35,155 bases of DNA from Clostridia bacterium (GCA_017456605.1 JAFTJA010000006.1:1-35155); one strand, 5' to 3'. Shown: positions 23,137 through 31,014, counted from the stretch's first letter. Numbers and translations are program-made. The notes: generated by a model not told the origin, from the letters alone.

Positions 23137-24165
23137 TTATAAAAGCTCCGCCATATCAAGGATAAGCCTTTCGGTCTTTTCCCAGCCAAGGCACGGGTCA
23201 GTAATTGACTTGCCATATACGCACTCACCGATTTTTTGTGCGCCGTCTTCAATGTAGCTTTCAATCATAAACCCTTTAACCAATCTTTTCACATCTGCAT
23301 CGTGACGGCAGCTGTGAAGCACTTCTTTTGCAATTCTTATCTGCTCCATATATTTTTTGCCCGAATTTGCATGATTTGTGTCCACAATAACTCCAGGGTT
23401 TGACAAATTTGACTCTGCATAGGTTTCAGAAAGATGCACCAAATCTTCATAATGATAATTGGGCATTGACTGTCCGTGCTTGTTGACATATCCCCGAAGA
23501 ATCGCATGAGCTAAATCATTTCCCTCAGAATGGACCTCCCAGCCTCTGTAAATAAAGGTATGCTTGTGCTGTGCAGCAGTAATCGAATTCATCATAACTG
23601 AAATATCACCGCTTGTGGGATTTTTCATCCCTACCGGAATATCAAGTCCGCTGGAGGTAAGTCTGTGCTGCTGATTTTCCACCGAGCGTGCACCTATTGC
23701 TACATACGCCAGTATGTCATTTAAATATCTGTAATTTTCAGGATAAAGCATTTCATCCGCACAGGAAAAACCCGTTTCCCGAAGTGCACGAATATGAAGT
23801 TCACGTATTGCGACAATCCCCTTATACATATCAGGTTTTTCATTTGGGTCAGGCTGATGGAGCATACCCTTATAGCCGTCACCTGTTGTGCGGGGCTTGT
23901 TGGTATATATCCTTGGAACAATAAATATTTTGTCCTTTACCTTTTCCTGAACCTCTCTCAGTCTCGATATATAATCAATAACGCTATCCTCATTGTCAGC
24001 CGAACAGGGCCCGATAATAAGCACCAGCTTGTCTGATTTGCCGGTGAAAATTTCTCTGAGCTCTTTTGCTCTTTCGTTGACCACTTTTTCAAGGTCGGGT
24101 GACAAGGGATAAATTTCCTTTACCTCCTTGGGGATTGGTAGTTTTCTTTCAAAAATCATATTCAT
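23137..24165 (-). CDS. aroF: 3-deoxy-7-phosphoheptulonate synthase, class I
   Basis: First enzyme of the shikimate pathway: condenses PEP and erythrose-4-phosphate to DAHP. 342 residues from ATG 24165, which has AGAAGGAC upstream; the reading from 24192 overlaps the metH end. Class I (AroFGH-like) motifs: LVLIIGPCSADN, PRIYTNKPRTTGDGYKG, ARSVENQQHRLTSSGLDIPVG, KNPTSGD, VDTNHANSGK and DPCLGWEKTE. The aroF/G/H choice cannot be made from sequence, so the symbol is generic. It lies 29 nt after metH with no promoter between, so it is co-transcribed with methionine genes. Confidence 0.93.
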   Translation of the reverse strand: MNMIFERKLPIPKEVKEIYPLSPDLEKVVNERAKELREIFTGKSDKLVLIIGPCSADNEDSVIDYISRLREVQEKVKDKIFIVPRIYTNKPRTTGDGYKGMLHQPDPNEKPDMYKGIVAIRELHIRALRETGFSCADEMLYPENYRYLNDILAYVAIGARSVENQQHRLTSSGLDIPVGMKNPTSGDISVMMNSITAAQHKHTFIYRGWEVHSEGNDLAHAILRGYVNKHGQSMPNYHYEDLVHLSETYAESNLSNPGVIVDTNHANSGKKYMEQIRIAKEVLHSCRHDADVKRLVKGFMIESYIEDGAQKIGECVYGKSITDPCLGWEKTERLILDMAELL

Positions 24166-24194
24166 TTTTATGTCCTTCTTTCTTTGATGCATAC

Positions 24195-26594
24195 CTATGC
24201 AAAAATTTCTTCAGCGTACCGAACAGTTTCCATCGCATCCTTGGCATATTTATCTGCGCCGATTTTTTCGGCATAATCCTTTGTGAGCACAGCCCCTCCC
24301 ACAACAGTTTTGCACCAGGGTGCACTTACTTTCAGCTGTCTTATGGTTTCTTCCATCGCAGGAACTGTGGTGGTCATAAGAGCACTGAGACCCACAAGAG
24401 GGCTTTTCAGTTCCACTACCTTTTCAACAATTTTTTGAGGCAAAACATCCTTTCCCATATCAACAACATTGAAGCCGTAATTTTCCAGAAGAAGCTTCAC
24501 TATATTCTTCCCTATATCATGGATATCTCCCTGCACCGTAGCAATAACAACTGTCCCTTTTGATGCAGATTTTTCGCTTGTGCCTGACATAAATCCCTTT
24601 ATTTTTTCAAAGGCATTTTTTGCCGCCTCGGCACTCATAAGAAGCTGGGGCAGATACACAGTTTTGTTTTCAAACCCCTCACCCACCACGTTGAGCGCAG
24701 GTATAATCTCATTTTTCACAATGTCCAGGGGCAAGTCGGTTTTCAAAAGCTCTGTGGTTATCTCGCCCGCCTTTTCTTTGAAGCCCTTTATAATTGCCTG
24801 CATAAGTGCAGAAGCCGTGTTTTCACCGGATTTTTTTGTGCTGCTGTCCGCAACCATCGTTGACAATTCAAAAGTTTCAGCTGCACTGATATAATCCGCA
24901 CAATTTTCATCAAGACCGCAAAGAGCCCTGTACGAATAATATGTCTTCATCATATCGGCAGAATTTGGGTTCATAATCGCAGCCGAAAGTCCGTTTTCAA
25001 GAGCGAGAGCGAAAAATGTGCCATTGACCGCGTCACGCTTTGGAAGCCCGAACGACACATTTGAAACACCCAGCGACGTATGGCAACCAAGTTCTTCTCT
25101 TATCCTTTTCAATGCCCCAAGGGTTGCTCTTGCCGCATTTTTATCAGCGCTTATGGTCATTGCAAGGGTATCAAAAATTATATTCTTTTTGCTTATACCG
25201 TACTTTCCCGCAGTTTCAAGGATTTTTTCTGCTATTTCGAATCTTCCTTGGGCAGCATCTGGAATTCCGTTCTCGTCAAGCGTCAGCGCAATCACTACAC
25301 CGCCATATTTTTTGACAAGGGGGAAAACCTTTTCCATACTTTCTTTCTTACCGTTTACCGAGTTGATAAGTGCCTTTCCGTTATATCGTCTGAGAGCACT
25401 TTCCATAGCGAAAGCATCCGCCGTGTCTATTTGCAGCGGCAAATTTATAACCGCCTGAAGCTCGCATACTGCACTCTCAAGCATTTCCTCTTCGTTTATT
25501 TCAGGAAGACCCACATTTACATCAAGGATGTGAACACCTTTTTCCTGCTGTTTTACGCCCTCGGTAAGGATATATTCCATATCGTTCTCTATCAGTGCCT
25601 GCTTCAGGCGTTTTTTGCCGGTGGGATTTATTCTTTCTCCAATCAAAATCGGCTCTTTCCCAAACTCAACCGAGTGGGTATAAGACGAAATAACCGTTAT
25701 TTCTTTATCGGTGATGGGGCAGGGCAAAAAATTCCCACTCGCTTTCGTGAGCTCCTTTATATATTCAGGAGTAGTTCCACAGCAACCTCCCGCCACACGC
25801 ACGCCACGTTTGATAAAATCCGAAACTTCGTCAGCAAAGCTTTTTGCATCCACATCAAAAACAGTCTTTCCCTCCACCACCTTAGGGAGCCCCGCATTGG
25901 GTTTTACAAGTACAGGGACAGAAGCTTTGTCAAGAAGCTCATATACCACATCACGAAGCTGGGCAGGGCCAAGAGAACAGTTTGCACCTATGGCATCAGC
26001 CCCCATCCCCTCAAGAAGGGCAACCATCGCTGAGGGTGATGCCCCCGTCATCAGCTTTCTATCCTCGCCATAAGCGTTTGAAACCATCACAGAAAGATTG
26101 CTGTTTTCCTTGGCTGCAAGAAGTGCCGCCTTTGTTTCATAGCTGTCGTTCATTGTTTCAATTAATATAAGGTCAGCCCCATATTTTGCGCCAAGGCGCA
26201 CCGTCTTTGCGAAAATCTCAACCGCATCTTCAAAATCAAGGTCACCAAAGGGTTTCAAAAGCTTACCCGTTGGCCCGATATCAAGAGCAACAAACTTCTC
26301 TTTCTCGGATACACTTTCATCCCTTGCCCGCTTTACATTTTCAATAGCGGCCTTTATTATCTCTTCAAGCTCTTCTTCTGAAAACTTAAGGCAGTTCGCC
26401 CCAAAAGTATTGGCAGAAACAACATTGCTCCCTGAATCAAAATAGTCTTTATGAATTTGGGTTACAATTTCCGGATGCGAAATATTCCATCTTTCAGGAA
26501 GTTCACCCGGAGTCAAGCCAAATTCTTGAAGAAGCGTTCCCATTCCTCCATCAAGATAAACTATATTTTCCTTTAAAAAATCCTGAAATTTCAT
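24195..26594 (-). CDS. metH: Cobalamin-dependent methionine synthase without activation domain
   Basis: Transfers methyl from methyl-THF via methylcobalamin to homocysteine. 799 residues. The N-terminal homocysteine domain has zinc ligands Cys 206 (GANCSLGP) and Cys 271-272 (GGCCGTTPEYI). The pterin domain (about 314-560) begins ILIGERINPTGKK. The helical cap (about 590-675) and cobalamin domain (about 678-799) carry D690-x-H692-x-x-G695 (VQGDIHDIGKN), with the lower-ligand His 692. The C-terminal AdoMet activation domain of long MetH is missing here but encoded by the gene just upstream. RBS GAGGTG. It starts one base after the stop of that gene. Confidence 0.96.
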   Translation of the reverse strand: MKFQDFLKENIVYLDGGMGTLLQEFGLTPGELPERWNISHPEIVTQIHKDYFDSGSNVVSANTFGANCLKFSEEELEEIIKAAIENVKRARDESVSEKEKFVALDIGPTGKLLKPFGDLDFEDAVEIFAKTVRLGAKYGADLILIETMNDSYETKAALLAAKENSNLSVMVSNAYGEDRKLMTGASPSAMVALLEGMGADAIGANCSLGPAQLRDVVYELLDKASVPVLVKPNAGLPKVVEGKTVFDVDAKSFADEVSDFIKRGVRVAGGCCGTTPEYIKELTKASGNFLPCPITDKEITVISSYTHSVEFGKEPILIGERINPTGKKRLKQALIENDMEYILTEGVKQQEKGVHILDVNVGLPEINEEEMLESAVCELQAVINLPLQIDTADAFAMESALRRYNGKALINSVNGKKESMEKVFPLVKKYGGVVIALTLDENGIPDAAQGRFEIAEKILETAGKYGISKKNIIFDTLAMTISADKNAARATLGALKRIREELGCHTSLGVSNVSFGLPKRDAVNGTFFALALENGLSAAIMNPNSADMMKTYYSYRALCGLDENCADYISAAETFELSTMVADSSTKKSGENTASALMQAIIKGFKEKAGEITTELLKTDLPLDIVKNEIIPALNVVGEGFENKTVYLPQLLMSAEAAKNAFEKIKGFMSGTSEKSASKGTVVIATVQGDIHDIGKNIVKLLLENYGFNVVDMGKDVLPQKIVEKVVELKSPLVGLSALMTTTVPAMEETIRQLKVSAPWCKTVVGGAVLTKDYAEKIGADKYAKDAMETVRYAEEIFA

Positions 26595-26595
26595 A

Positions 26596-27258
26596 CTACA
26601 CCTCTCTTAGCATACAGTCAACTTTTTGGCAATTGCTACACTTGTTTTGGGGAACGGTTTCTCCGCAATCCGTCAATCCAACAAATGCCGTAACCGATTT
26701 TGACGGTGACAAAAGAAAACTGTCATTCAAAGTGACGCCTATGCGTTTTGATGGGTCCAAAACCGCAAAAATATCCTTTTGAACACCAAACTCCAAATCT
26801 CCATAGCCCGGGCTGAACCGAGGCTTCAGCCCCAGATTTTTCTCCCGCTTGATATCTTCGCAGAAAGCATCGCACAAAGCCTCAACCCGTTCTGCACCAA
26901 TAGCCTGAAACATCAGGGCTTTTGAGGGCGAAAGCCGTCCGTATTTTGCGATAAGTCTATCAAGTTCAATCCCAACTGTCGCTGAAAACAGAATAACCTT
27001 TTGGCATCCGTCAAGATTTTTGGAAAGGTCATGGGATTCTGCACTGAAAACGCCAAAATCACAGACCTCTCCGTCTGTTTTCACGCGCAATTCCCGGTAG
27101 CACACCTTATAGCTGAGTTTTTCCCAGACCTCTGCCTTGCAGGAATTCAATAGCTCTGTCATATTTTCGTCCGTTTTTTTGCATCCGGCATATCGAAGTG
27201 CTTCTTTTTCACAAAAGGCTGGGGCATCATAAGATTTTGTTATAACTATCGAATTCAT
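26596..27258 (-). CDS. Free-standing methionine synthase activation (AdoMet-binding) protein
   Basis: 220 residues corresponding to the C-terminal activation domain of long MetH, which uses AdoMet and an electron donor to remethylate the enzyme when cob(II)alamin forms. Key segment: LKPRFSPGYGDLEFGVQ, matching the R-x-x-x-GY AdoMet motif of the family. The C-terminal end carries KCSNCQKVDC, a Cys cluster seen in many clostridial stand-alone versions. It overlaps metF by 4 nt and sits one base before metH, so stoichiometric expression with MetH is likely. Together they rebuild the full MetH from two chains. Confidence 0.9.
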   Translation of the reverse strand: MNSIVITKSYDAPAFCEKEALRYAGCKKTDENMTELLNSCKAEVWEKLSYKVCYRELRVKTDGEVCDFGVFSAESHDLSKNLDGCQKVILFSATVGIELDRLIAKYGRLSPSKALMFQAIGAERVEALCDAFCEDIKREKNLGLKPRFSPGYGDLEFGVQKDIFAVLDPSKRIGVTLNDSFLLSPSKSVTAFVGLTDCGETVPQNKCSNCQKVDCMLREV

Positions 27259-28133
27259 TTTCCCAAAATATCAGAAAGATTCATTTGAATCTTTTTCGCT
27301 ACATCTGGCTTGTTCATTGAATATACATGAACGTTTGTTATGTTGTTTGCGTACAAATCTATAATCTGGTCGGTAGCATAAGCAATGCCCGCCTGCTTCA
27401 TCGCATCAGGGTCTGAGCCGAATTTGTCCACCAGACTTTTGAACCTTTGTGGCATAAATGACCCCGAAAGCTTTATTGCCCTTTCCACCTGATTTGCATT
27501 TGTGATAGGCATAATTCCCGGTATCACCGGAACGGTTATTCCTACCTCACGAATTTTATAAAGAAAATTATAGAGAAGATTGTTGTCAAAAAACATTTGC
27601 GTCGCAATAAAATCACATCCCGCATCAACCTTTTCATGAAGACGCTTTATGTCATCCTTTTGATTTTCGCTTTCAGGATGAACCTCGGGATAGCAAGCAC
27701 AGCCTATACAAAAGTCAGCGTCGGCTTCTTTCAATTCTCTTATCAAATCAATGGCATACCTAAAATCCCACTTGCTTCTGTCATCATTTCTAAGCGTTTC
27801 AGGAATGTCACCCCGAAGTGCCATAACATTTTGTATACCCGCAGCCTTTATTTCGTCTATCTTTTGACGAACGGTTTCTTTTGTTGATGAAACGCAGGTA
27901 AGGTGTGCAAGAGTCGGGACGCCATAAAGTTCTTTTATATTCTTCGCAATATCAAGGGTATACTTGCTGGTTCCGCCGCCAGCCCCATATGTAACACTCA
28001 TGAAAGAAGGTTTTAGCTTTGCGATTTCTTCGGTTGCATTTTTTACACTTTCAAGGCTCGTTTCCGTCTTTGGCGGAAACACCTCAAAGGAGAGGGACAA
28101 TGTATCTTTCGTAATCAAATCTATAATCTTCAT
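27255..28133 (-). CDS. metF: Methylenetetrahydrofolate reductase
   Basis: Reduces methylene-THF to methyl-THF for MetH (FAD enzyme of the TIM-barrel type). 292 residues. Motifs: LSFEVFPPKTE with the catalytic Glu, MSVTYGAGGG, TLAHLTCV, GIQNVMALRGDIP, GCACYPEVHPES, DAGCDFIATQMFFDN and PVIPGIMPI. GGAG lies ahead of ATG 28133. It is the first gene of the minus-strand operon, read from a promoter at 28164-28193. The leader is only about 25 nt, too short for a riboswitch or T-box. Confidence 0.96.
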   Translation of the reverse strand: MKIIDLITKDTLSLSFEVFPPKTETSLESVKNATEEIAKLKPSFMSVTYGAGGGTSKYTLDIAKNIKELYGVPTLAHLTCVSSTKETVRQKIDEIKAAGIQNVMALRGDIPETLRNDDRSKWDFRYAIDLIRELKEADADFCIGCACYPEVHPESENQKDDIKRLHEKVDAGCDFIATQMFFDNNLLYNFLYKIREVGITVPVIPGIMPITNANQVERAIKLSGSFMPQRFKSLVDKFGSDPDAMKQAGIAYATDQIIDLYANNITNVHVYSMNKPDVAKKIQMNLSDILGK

Positions 28134-28163
28134 AATTTCACTCCATCACGGCTTAATAGATAG

Positions 28164-28193
28164 ATTATACCACTACACAGCTATTTTAGTCAA
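28164..28193 (-). promoter_or_regulatory. Promoter of the metF-metH-aroF operon
   Basis: On the minus strand TTGACT (28193-28188), 18 nt, TATAAT (28169-28164). Start expected near 28157. Confidence 0.8.
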
Positions 28194-28208
28194 TAGTGAC
28201 CACAAAAC

Positions 28209-28240
28209 TAAAAGCCGCATCGTTTGCGATACGGCTTTTA
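28209..28240. terminator. Terminator between int and metF
   Basis: TAAAAGCCG (28209-28217) pairs with CGGCTTTTA (28232-28240), with an inner ATCG/CGAT stem. It can stop the minus-strand int transcript; there is no plus-strand gene upstream. Confidence 0.7.
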
Positions 28241-28271
28241 TAAATTAACTTATTTGTTATCTATCGGCTTC

Positions 28272-28428
28272 ATTGTCGGGATTTCAATTCCCACAATCAC
28301 ATAACTCATTATAAGTCTTCATAACCCTTTTGTCAAGCCACTCTTTTCTTCCTGTTCGTTATGTAAGTCTTCACAACTCTCCATAAAATATGTGCCATTT
28401 GGCGTAAGTTATGGCGTAAATGGCGTAA
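28272..28428. other. Candidate left end/attachment region of the mobile element
   Basis: Three kinds of repeats fill the 200 bp after int. A dyad ATTGT-c-GGGA ... TCCC-ACAAT lies at 28272-28297. A direct repeat TAAGTCTTCAyAAC occurs at 28312-28325 and 28364-28377 (13 of 14 identical, 52 bp apart, five helix turns). TGGCGTAA occurs three times, at 28400, 28412 and 28421. This is what arm-type and core sites of a Tn916-like integrase look like. The exact crossover point and the other end are not visible. Confidence 0.45.
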
Positions 28429-28437
28429 GGTTACATT

Positions 28438-29676
28438 TTATGTCCATGCAAATCTTGTCTCTAATACATCGACTTCCTCACGCTTTTTCGCTTCGGTTAC
28501 ATGGGTATAAATCTCTAATGTTGTTTTGATTTCTTTATGTCCCATGACATTTTGTATCACCGATAGATTTATATCTGCCTCGCACAGCCTTGTAGCGAAT
28601 GTGTGCCGAAGGTTATGGCAACTGAAGTTGGGGATTAAAACGGGATTTTCTTCTTTCAGCAAGGCTTCATCGTTGTAGTCACGAACAATTCTGCGAATTG
28701 CTTTGTTGACAGTTCCGTAGTGTTGCACACTGCCGAAGCGATTGATAAATATGAAATCTGTGTAGCAATCAATGGTTACCTGACAATTAACACCTGTTTC
28801 CTCCTGATTTGCTTTTTCAAGGAGGAATGCTTCCTTTACAAAGTCCATCATTGGAATTTTGCGGTATCCCTTTTTCGTCTTCGGTGTGTTGATTGCAAAC
28901 TTGCATTTCTTGCCTTTGCCTGTGCTGTAGTAGACGAGAGTGTGATTAATGTCAATAAGTCCTTCCTCCAGGTCAATGTCGCACCATCTAAGACCTGACA
29001 CCTCACCAATTCGCATACCACTACCGAACATTACAGCAAATAGCGGATACCAATGATTATACAGTGGTGTTCTTTTCAGAAAGTCCAGAAATAATCTTTG
29101 TTCATCTGCCGTTAATGCTTTTCGCTCTTTAATTTCGAAGTCGTGAGCTTGTTTCAGTTCTTTAAGCATCTTGTCTGTGGGATTTGAACGGATGCAGTTA
29201 TCGTCTACTGCTAAATCAAATACCTGATGCAATACATTGTGAATGGTATCGATGGTTGATATAGATAACAATCTTTCGTCTGCGAGGGTGTTATAAAACC
29301 TTTTCACATCCGATTTCCTTACATCTGCAATCCGATTCTTGCCGAAACTGTCTCTGACATAATTGTTATACATATATAGATAGTTTTTAAATGTGTTGTC
29401 TTTTAGACCTCGTTTTAAATCACACCAGGTATCAAACACATTGTTAACCGTCAGTTTCTTTGTTTCGGTTTTAATTCCATCGTGTTCGTCAATGACAATT
29501 TCTTTTTCAAGCTTTCTTAATTCTTCCAGAGTGGGTGCATATACAGCATGTCTTACTCCGTCAGGGCCAACCCATCTGTAATCGTATGTTCCGTTCTTTC
29601 TCTGCGATTCGCCCTTACGAAGCACTCTTCGGTTACTGTCAAACCGTTTGTTCTTTTTACCTTTCTCTATATTCAT
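28438..29676 (-). CDS. Tn916-type tyrosine integrase
   Basis: Site-specific recombinase for excision and integration of the element. 412 residues from ATG 29676 (AAGGAG 6 nt upstream). The N-terminal arm-binding domain (about 10-45) has RVLRKGESQRKNGTYDYRWV, very like Tn916 Int. A core-binding helical domain follows (about 70-165), then the catalytic domain. The catalytic set is visible: Arg in GSGMRIGEVSGLRW, His-x-x-Arg in HNLRHTFATRL, His in MGHKEIKTT and the nucleophile Tyr in LEIYTHV. Length fits the family (Tn916 Int is about 405). The Shine-Dalgarno lies inside a hairpin. Downstream repeats could be its binding sites. Confidence 0.94.
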   Translation of the reverse strand: MNIEKGKKNKRFDSNRRVLRKGESQRKNGTYDYRWVGPDGVRHAVYAPTLEELRKLEKEIVIDEHDGIKTETKKLTVNNVFDTWCDLKRGLKDNTFKNYLYMYNNYVRDSFGKNRIADVRKSDVKRFYNTLADERLLSISTIDTIHNVLHQVFDLAVDDNCIRSNPTDKMLKELKQAHDFEIKERKALTADEQRLFLDFLKRTPLYNHWYPLFAVMFGSGMRIGEVSGLRWCDIDLEEGLIDINHTLVYYSTGKGKKCKFAINTPKTKKGYRKIPMMDFVKEAFLLEKANQEETGVNCQVTIDCYTDFIFINRFGSVQHYGTVNKAIRRIVRDYNDEALLKEENPVLIPNFSCHNLRHTFATRLCEADINLSVIQNVMGHKEIKTTLEIYTHVTEAKKREEVDVLETRFAWT

Positions 29677-29683
29677 AATTAAC

Positions 29684-29711
29684 TCCTTCCTAATGGCTTG
29701 CACCGGAAGGA
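29684..29711 (-). promoter_or_regulatory. Hairpin hiding the int Shine-Dalgarno, with loop complementary to an upstream segment
   Basis: On the minus strand TCCTTCC (29711-29705) pairs with GGAAGGA (29690-29684), which contains the int Shine-Dalgarno AAGGAG. The 14-nt loop carries GTGCAAGCCATT (29703-29692). A complementary copy, AATGGCTTGTAC, lies at 29780-29769, upstream of the int promoter. That copy exists only in transcripts reading through from xis. So the two transcript types can fold differently at the int RBS. Confidence 0.55.
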
Positions 29712-29730
29712 ACCTTAACTATCGATATTT

Positions 29731-29759
29731 ATTATACTATATTTTAGCTGTGTAGTCCA
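29731..29759 (-). promoter_or_regulatory. Promoter of int
   Basis: On the minus strand TGGACT (29759-29754), 17 nt, TATAAT (29736-29731). Start near 29724, so this transcript begins inside the inverted repeat pair and lacks its upstream arm. Confidence 0.65.
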
Positions 29760-29800
29760 GGAATTTCAGTACAAGCCATTGTAAAATTTAATATAATTTT

Positions 29801-29995
29801 TCATATCGAGTATTGCTCCTCTATGTATTTAAGGAATTTATTTTTCTTGATAAGTCGTTTGGATCCAATCCATAATACAAAATCGCAATCCTCGTTATCG
29901 GTGAGGTCGCGTAATTTCTGCTGTCCAATGCTAAAATACGCTGCAGCTTCCTCTAAGGTTAAGTTTGCCTTTTCCCAAAAAGGAATTTCTTTCAT
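29801..29995 (-). CDS. Tn916-type excisionase
   Basis: 64 residues from ATG 29995. Winged-helix/MerR-like excisionase that bends the element ends and biases Int towards excision. The opening IPFWEKANLTLEEAAAYFSIGQQKLRDL closely resembles Tn916 Xis ([26 protein letters not shown], from memory), and the end KRLIKKNKFLKYIE fits as well. A longer reading to 30025 is rejected because an 11-codon leader ORF with a strong RBS ends one base before this ATG. It lies 124 nt upstream of int, the Tn916 order. Confidence 0.9.
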   Translation of the reverse strand: MKEIPFWEKANLTLEEAAAYFSIGQQKLRDLTDNEDCDFVLWIGSKRLIKKNKFLKYIEEQYSI

Positions 29996-29996
29996 A

Positions 29997-30032
29997 TTAC
30001 GCACCCACCTTTCCGATTCTTGCAAATCTCAT
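29997..30032 (-). CDS. 11-codon leader ORF upstream of xis
   Basis: ATG 30032 follows AAAGGAG with 7-nt spacing and encodes MRFARIGKVGA, ending TAA at 29999-29997. One base later the xis ATG begins. This arrangement is typical of translational coupling or a regulatory leader peptide. Too short for a domain call; no homolog is claimed. Confidence 0.5.
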   Translation of the reverse strand: MRFARIGKVGA

Positions 30033-30178
30033 GTGAGTTCTCCTTTCGATTTACTAAGTCATATATTTAATACTCAAATCACCGAAAGTTTGAGTTTCTC
30101 CTTTCTTTTAGACTTTTGACCGCCGTACATTAAAGATAATCGGTGAATGTGTAAGTATTATCAAATTAAGTTTGTTTT

Positions 30179-30417
30179 ACATCAAAACGGAAGCAGCACC
30201 TTCCCACAGGAGTTTCACCTCAGCCCATTCTGATGGCCTGCCGTCCAATTCAGTGACGAGTTCAAGACGGGAGTATCATTATCAACAATAATGGTCTTCG
30301 CATAACGGTTTGCAAATCCGCCTTATTGCATGAAGTTTATCGCTCGCTTCTACAGAGTAGAGAAGGTCTTCGCGCCTTTGCAAAACTGCTCACATTATTG
30401 CTTATGTGTTTTGATGT
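30179..30417 (-). ncRNA. Large structured RNA in the leader of xis-int (unidentified)
   Basis: A perfect 10-bp helix, ACATCAAAAC (30417-30408) with GTTTTGATGT (30188-30179), encloses about 220 nt that fold into near back-to-back hairpins. Plus coordinates: 30391-30408, 30347-30365, 30300-30329, 30277-30293, 30241-30270, 30221-30240, 30210-30221 and 30189-30204 (GGAAG/CTTCC). No long ORF fits. It lies between a promoter at 30480-30510 and the xis leader ORF, so it is a roughly 440-nt untranslated leader or a separate RNA. It does not match tmRNA, RNase P, 6S, SRP, T-box or a group II intron as I know them. Confidence 0.6.
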
Positions 30418-30479
30418 TGTTATTCAATTTTCAAGGTTCAACTTATATATTTCAGCTAGGATTTTCTACTTGGGCTATC

Positions 30480-30510
30480 ATTATAGCGCGTGAACCTAGG
30501 GGCCTGTCAA
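30480..30510 (-). promoter_or_regulatory. Promoter with a 19-bp spacer ahead of the structured RNA
   Basis: On the minus strand TTGACA (30510-30505) and TATAAT (30485-30480) are both perfect but 19 nt apart. The GC-rich spacer contains CCTAGG. A 19-bp spacer is poor for sigma-A alone and typical of promoters activated by MerR-family regulators, which untwist the DNA. No MerR gene is in the window. Confidence 0.7.
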
Positions 30511-30628
30511 GGCCTTTTTGCCCGCGTCACAAAATTTTAACAAAAGTGCAGCGAATGCGCAATAATTAAAATTTCAGCAATCAATGTTTTGCTTTTTGAA
30601 CCGCTATATATGTCATACTTTCTCGCAT

Positions 30629-30661
30629 AAAAAGAGCAGGTGGGTTAATTACCCTACCTGC
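30629..30661 (-). terminator. Terminator of the two small accessory genes
   Basis: On the minus strand GCAGGT (30661-30656) and ACCTGC (30641-30636) form a stem extended by GGGT/ACCC-type pairs around AATT, followed by TCTTTTT. It separates the DUF6809-like operon from the structured-RNA promoter. Confidence 0.85.
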
Positions 30662-30726
30662 AATAGTTTTTTGCTATGACGGGCTTATACAGCCGTTACA
30701 CTCGCGCTTAAAATCGATTGTAGTTA

Positions 30727-31014
30727 TCAGTCATCGTCATATATATCGCTATCATTTTCGAAACATGCAATCACAAATCTTGCTCCAAGTTTGAATCCTT
30801 TTATAAAGGTTTGGCATTCCGTAATTTGTATCATTTCATCGTAGCAAGCCTTAAATTTATCAAACAATTCTTTTTCCTGTTCATTTAAGGTTTCAAGCAA
30901 CTTTTCTTCATTCTTAGTCAGCATTCTGAACGCCTTATCAAATCCTCTTTGTCTTTGGAACGGTCTTTCCACAGGGTTAATGTTCCCATACCAGAATTCT
31001 TCAAGTATATGCAT
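30727..31014 (-). CDS. DUF6809-like small protein
   Basis: 95 residues, helical. The start LEEFWYGNINPVERPF and the end FIKGFKLGARFVIACFEND match the DUF6809 pattern I know from Firmicutes mobile elements (E-x-x-Y-G-N-I-x-P ... F-x-x-G-F-x-L-G-A). Function unknown. Its ATG overlaps the stop of the upstream gene (TAATG), so translation is coupled. A strong terminator follows. Confidence 0.8.
   Translation of the reverse strand: MHILEEFWYGNINPVERPFQRQRGFDKAFRMLTKNEEKLLETLNEQEKELFDKFKACYDEMIQITECQTFIKGFKLGARFVIACFENDSDIYDDD

Noticed and set aside
25080..26033. 317-codon plus-strand ORF inside metH
   Set aside because: Antisense shadow of metH, which has complete conserved motifs throughout.
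28134..28260. SAM riboswitch or T-box upstream of metF
   Set aside because: The promoter leaves a leader of only about 25 nt; the hairpin at 28209-28240 lies upstream of the promoter.
30179..30417. Group II intron or tmRNA
   Set aside because: No domain V-like hairpin, no reverse transcriptase ORF, and no tRNA-like ends were seen.
30330..30569. 79-codon plus-strand ORF in the xis leader region
   Set aside because: It runs antisense through the structured RNA and its promoter; no RBS and no family resemblance.
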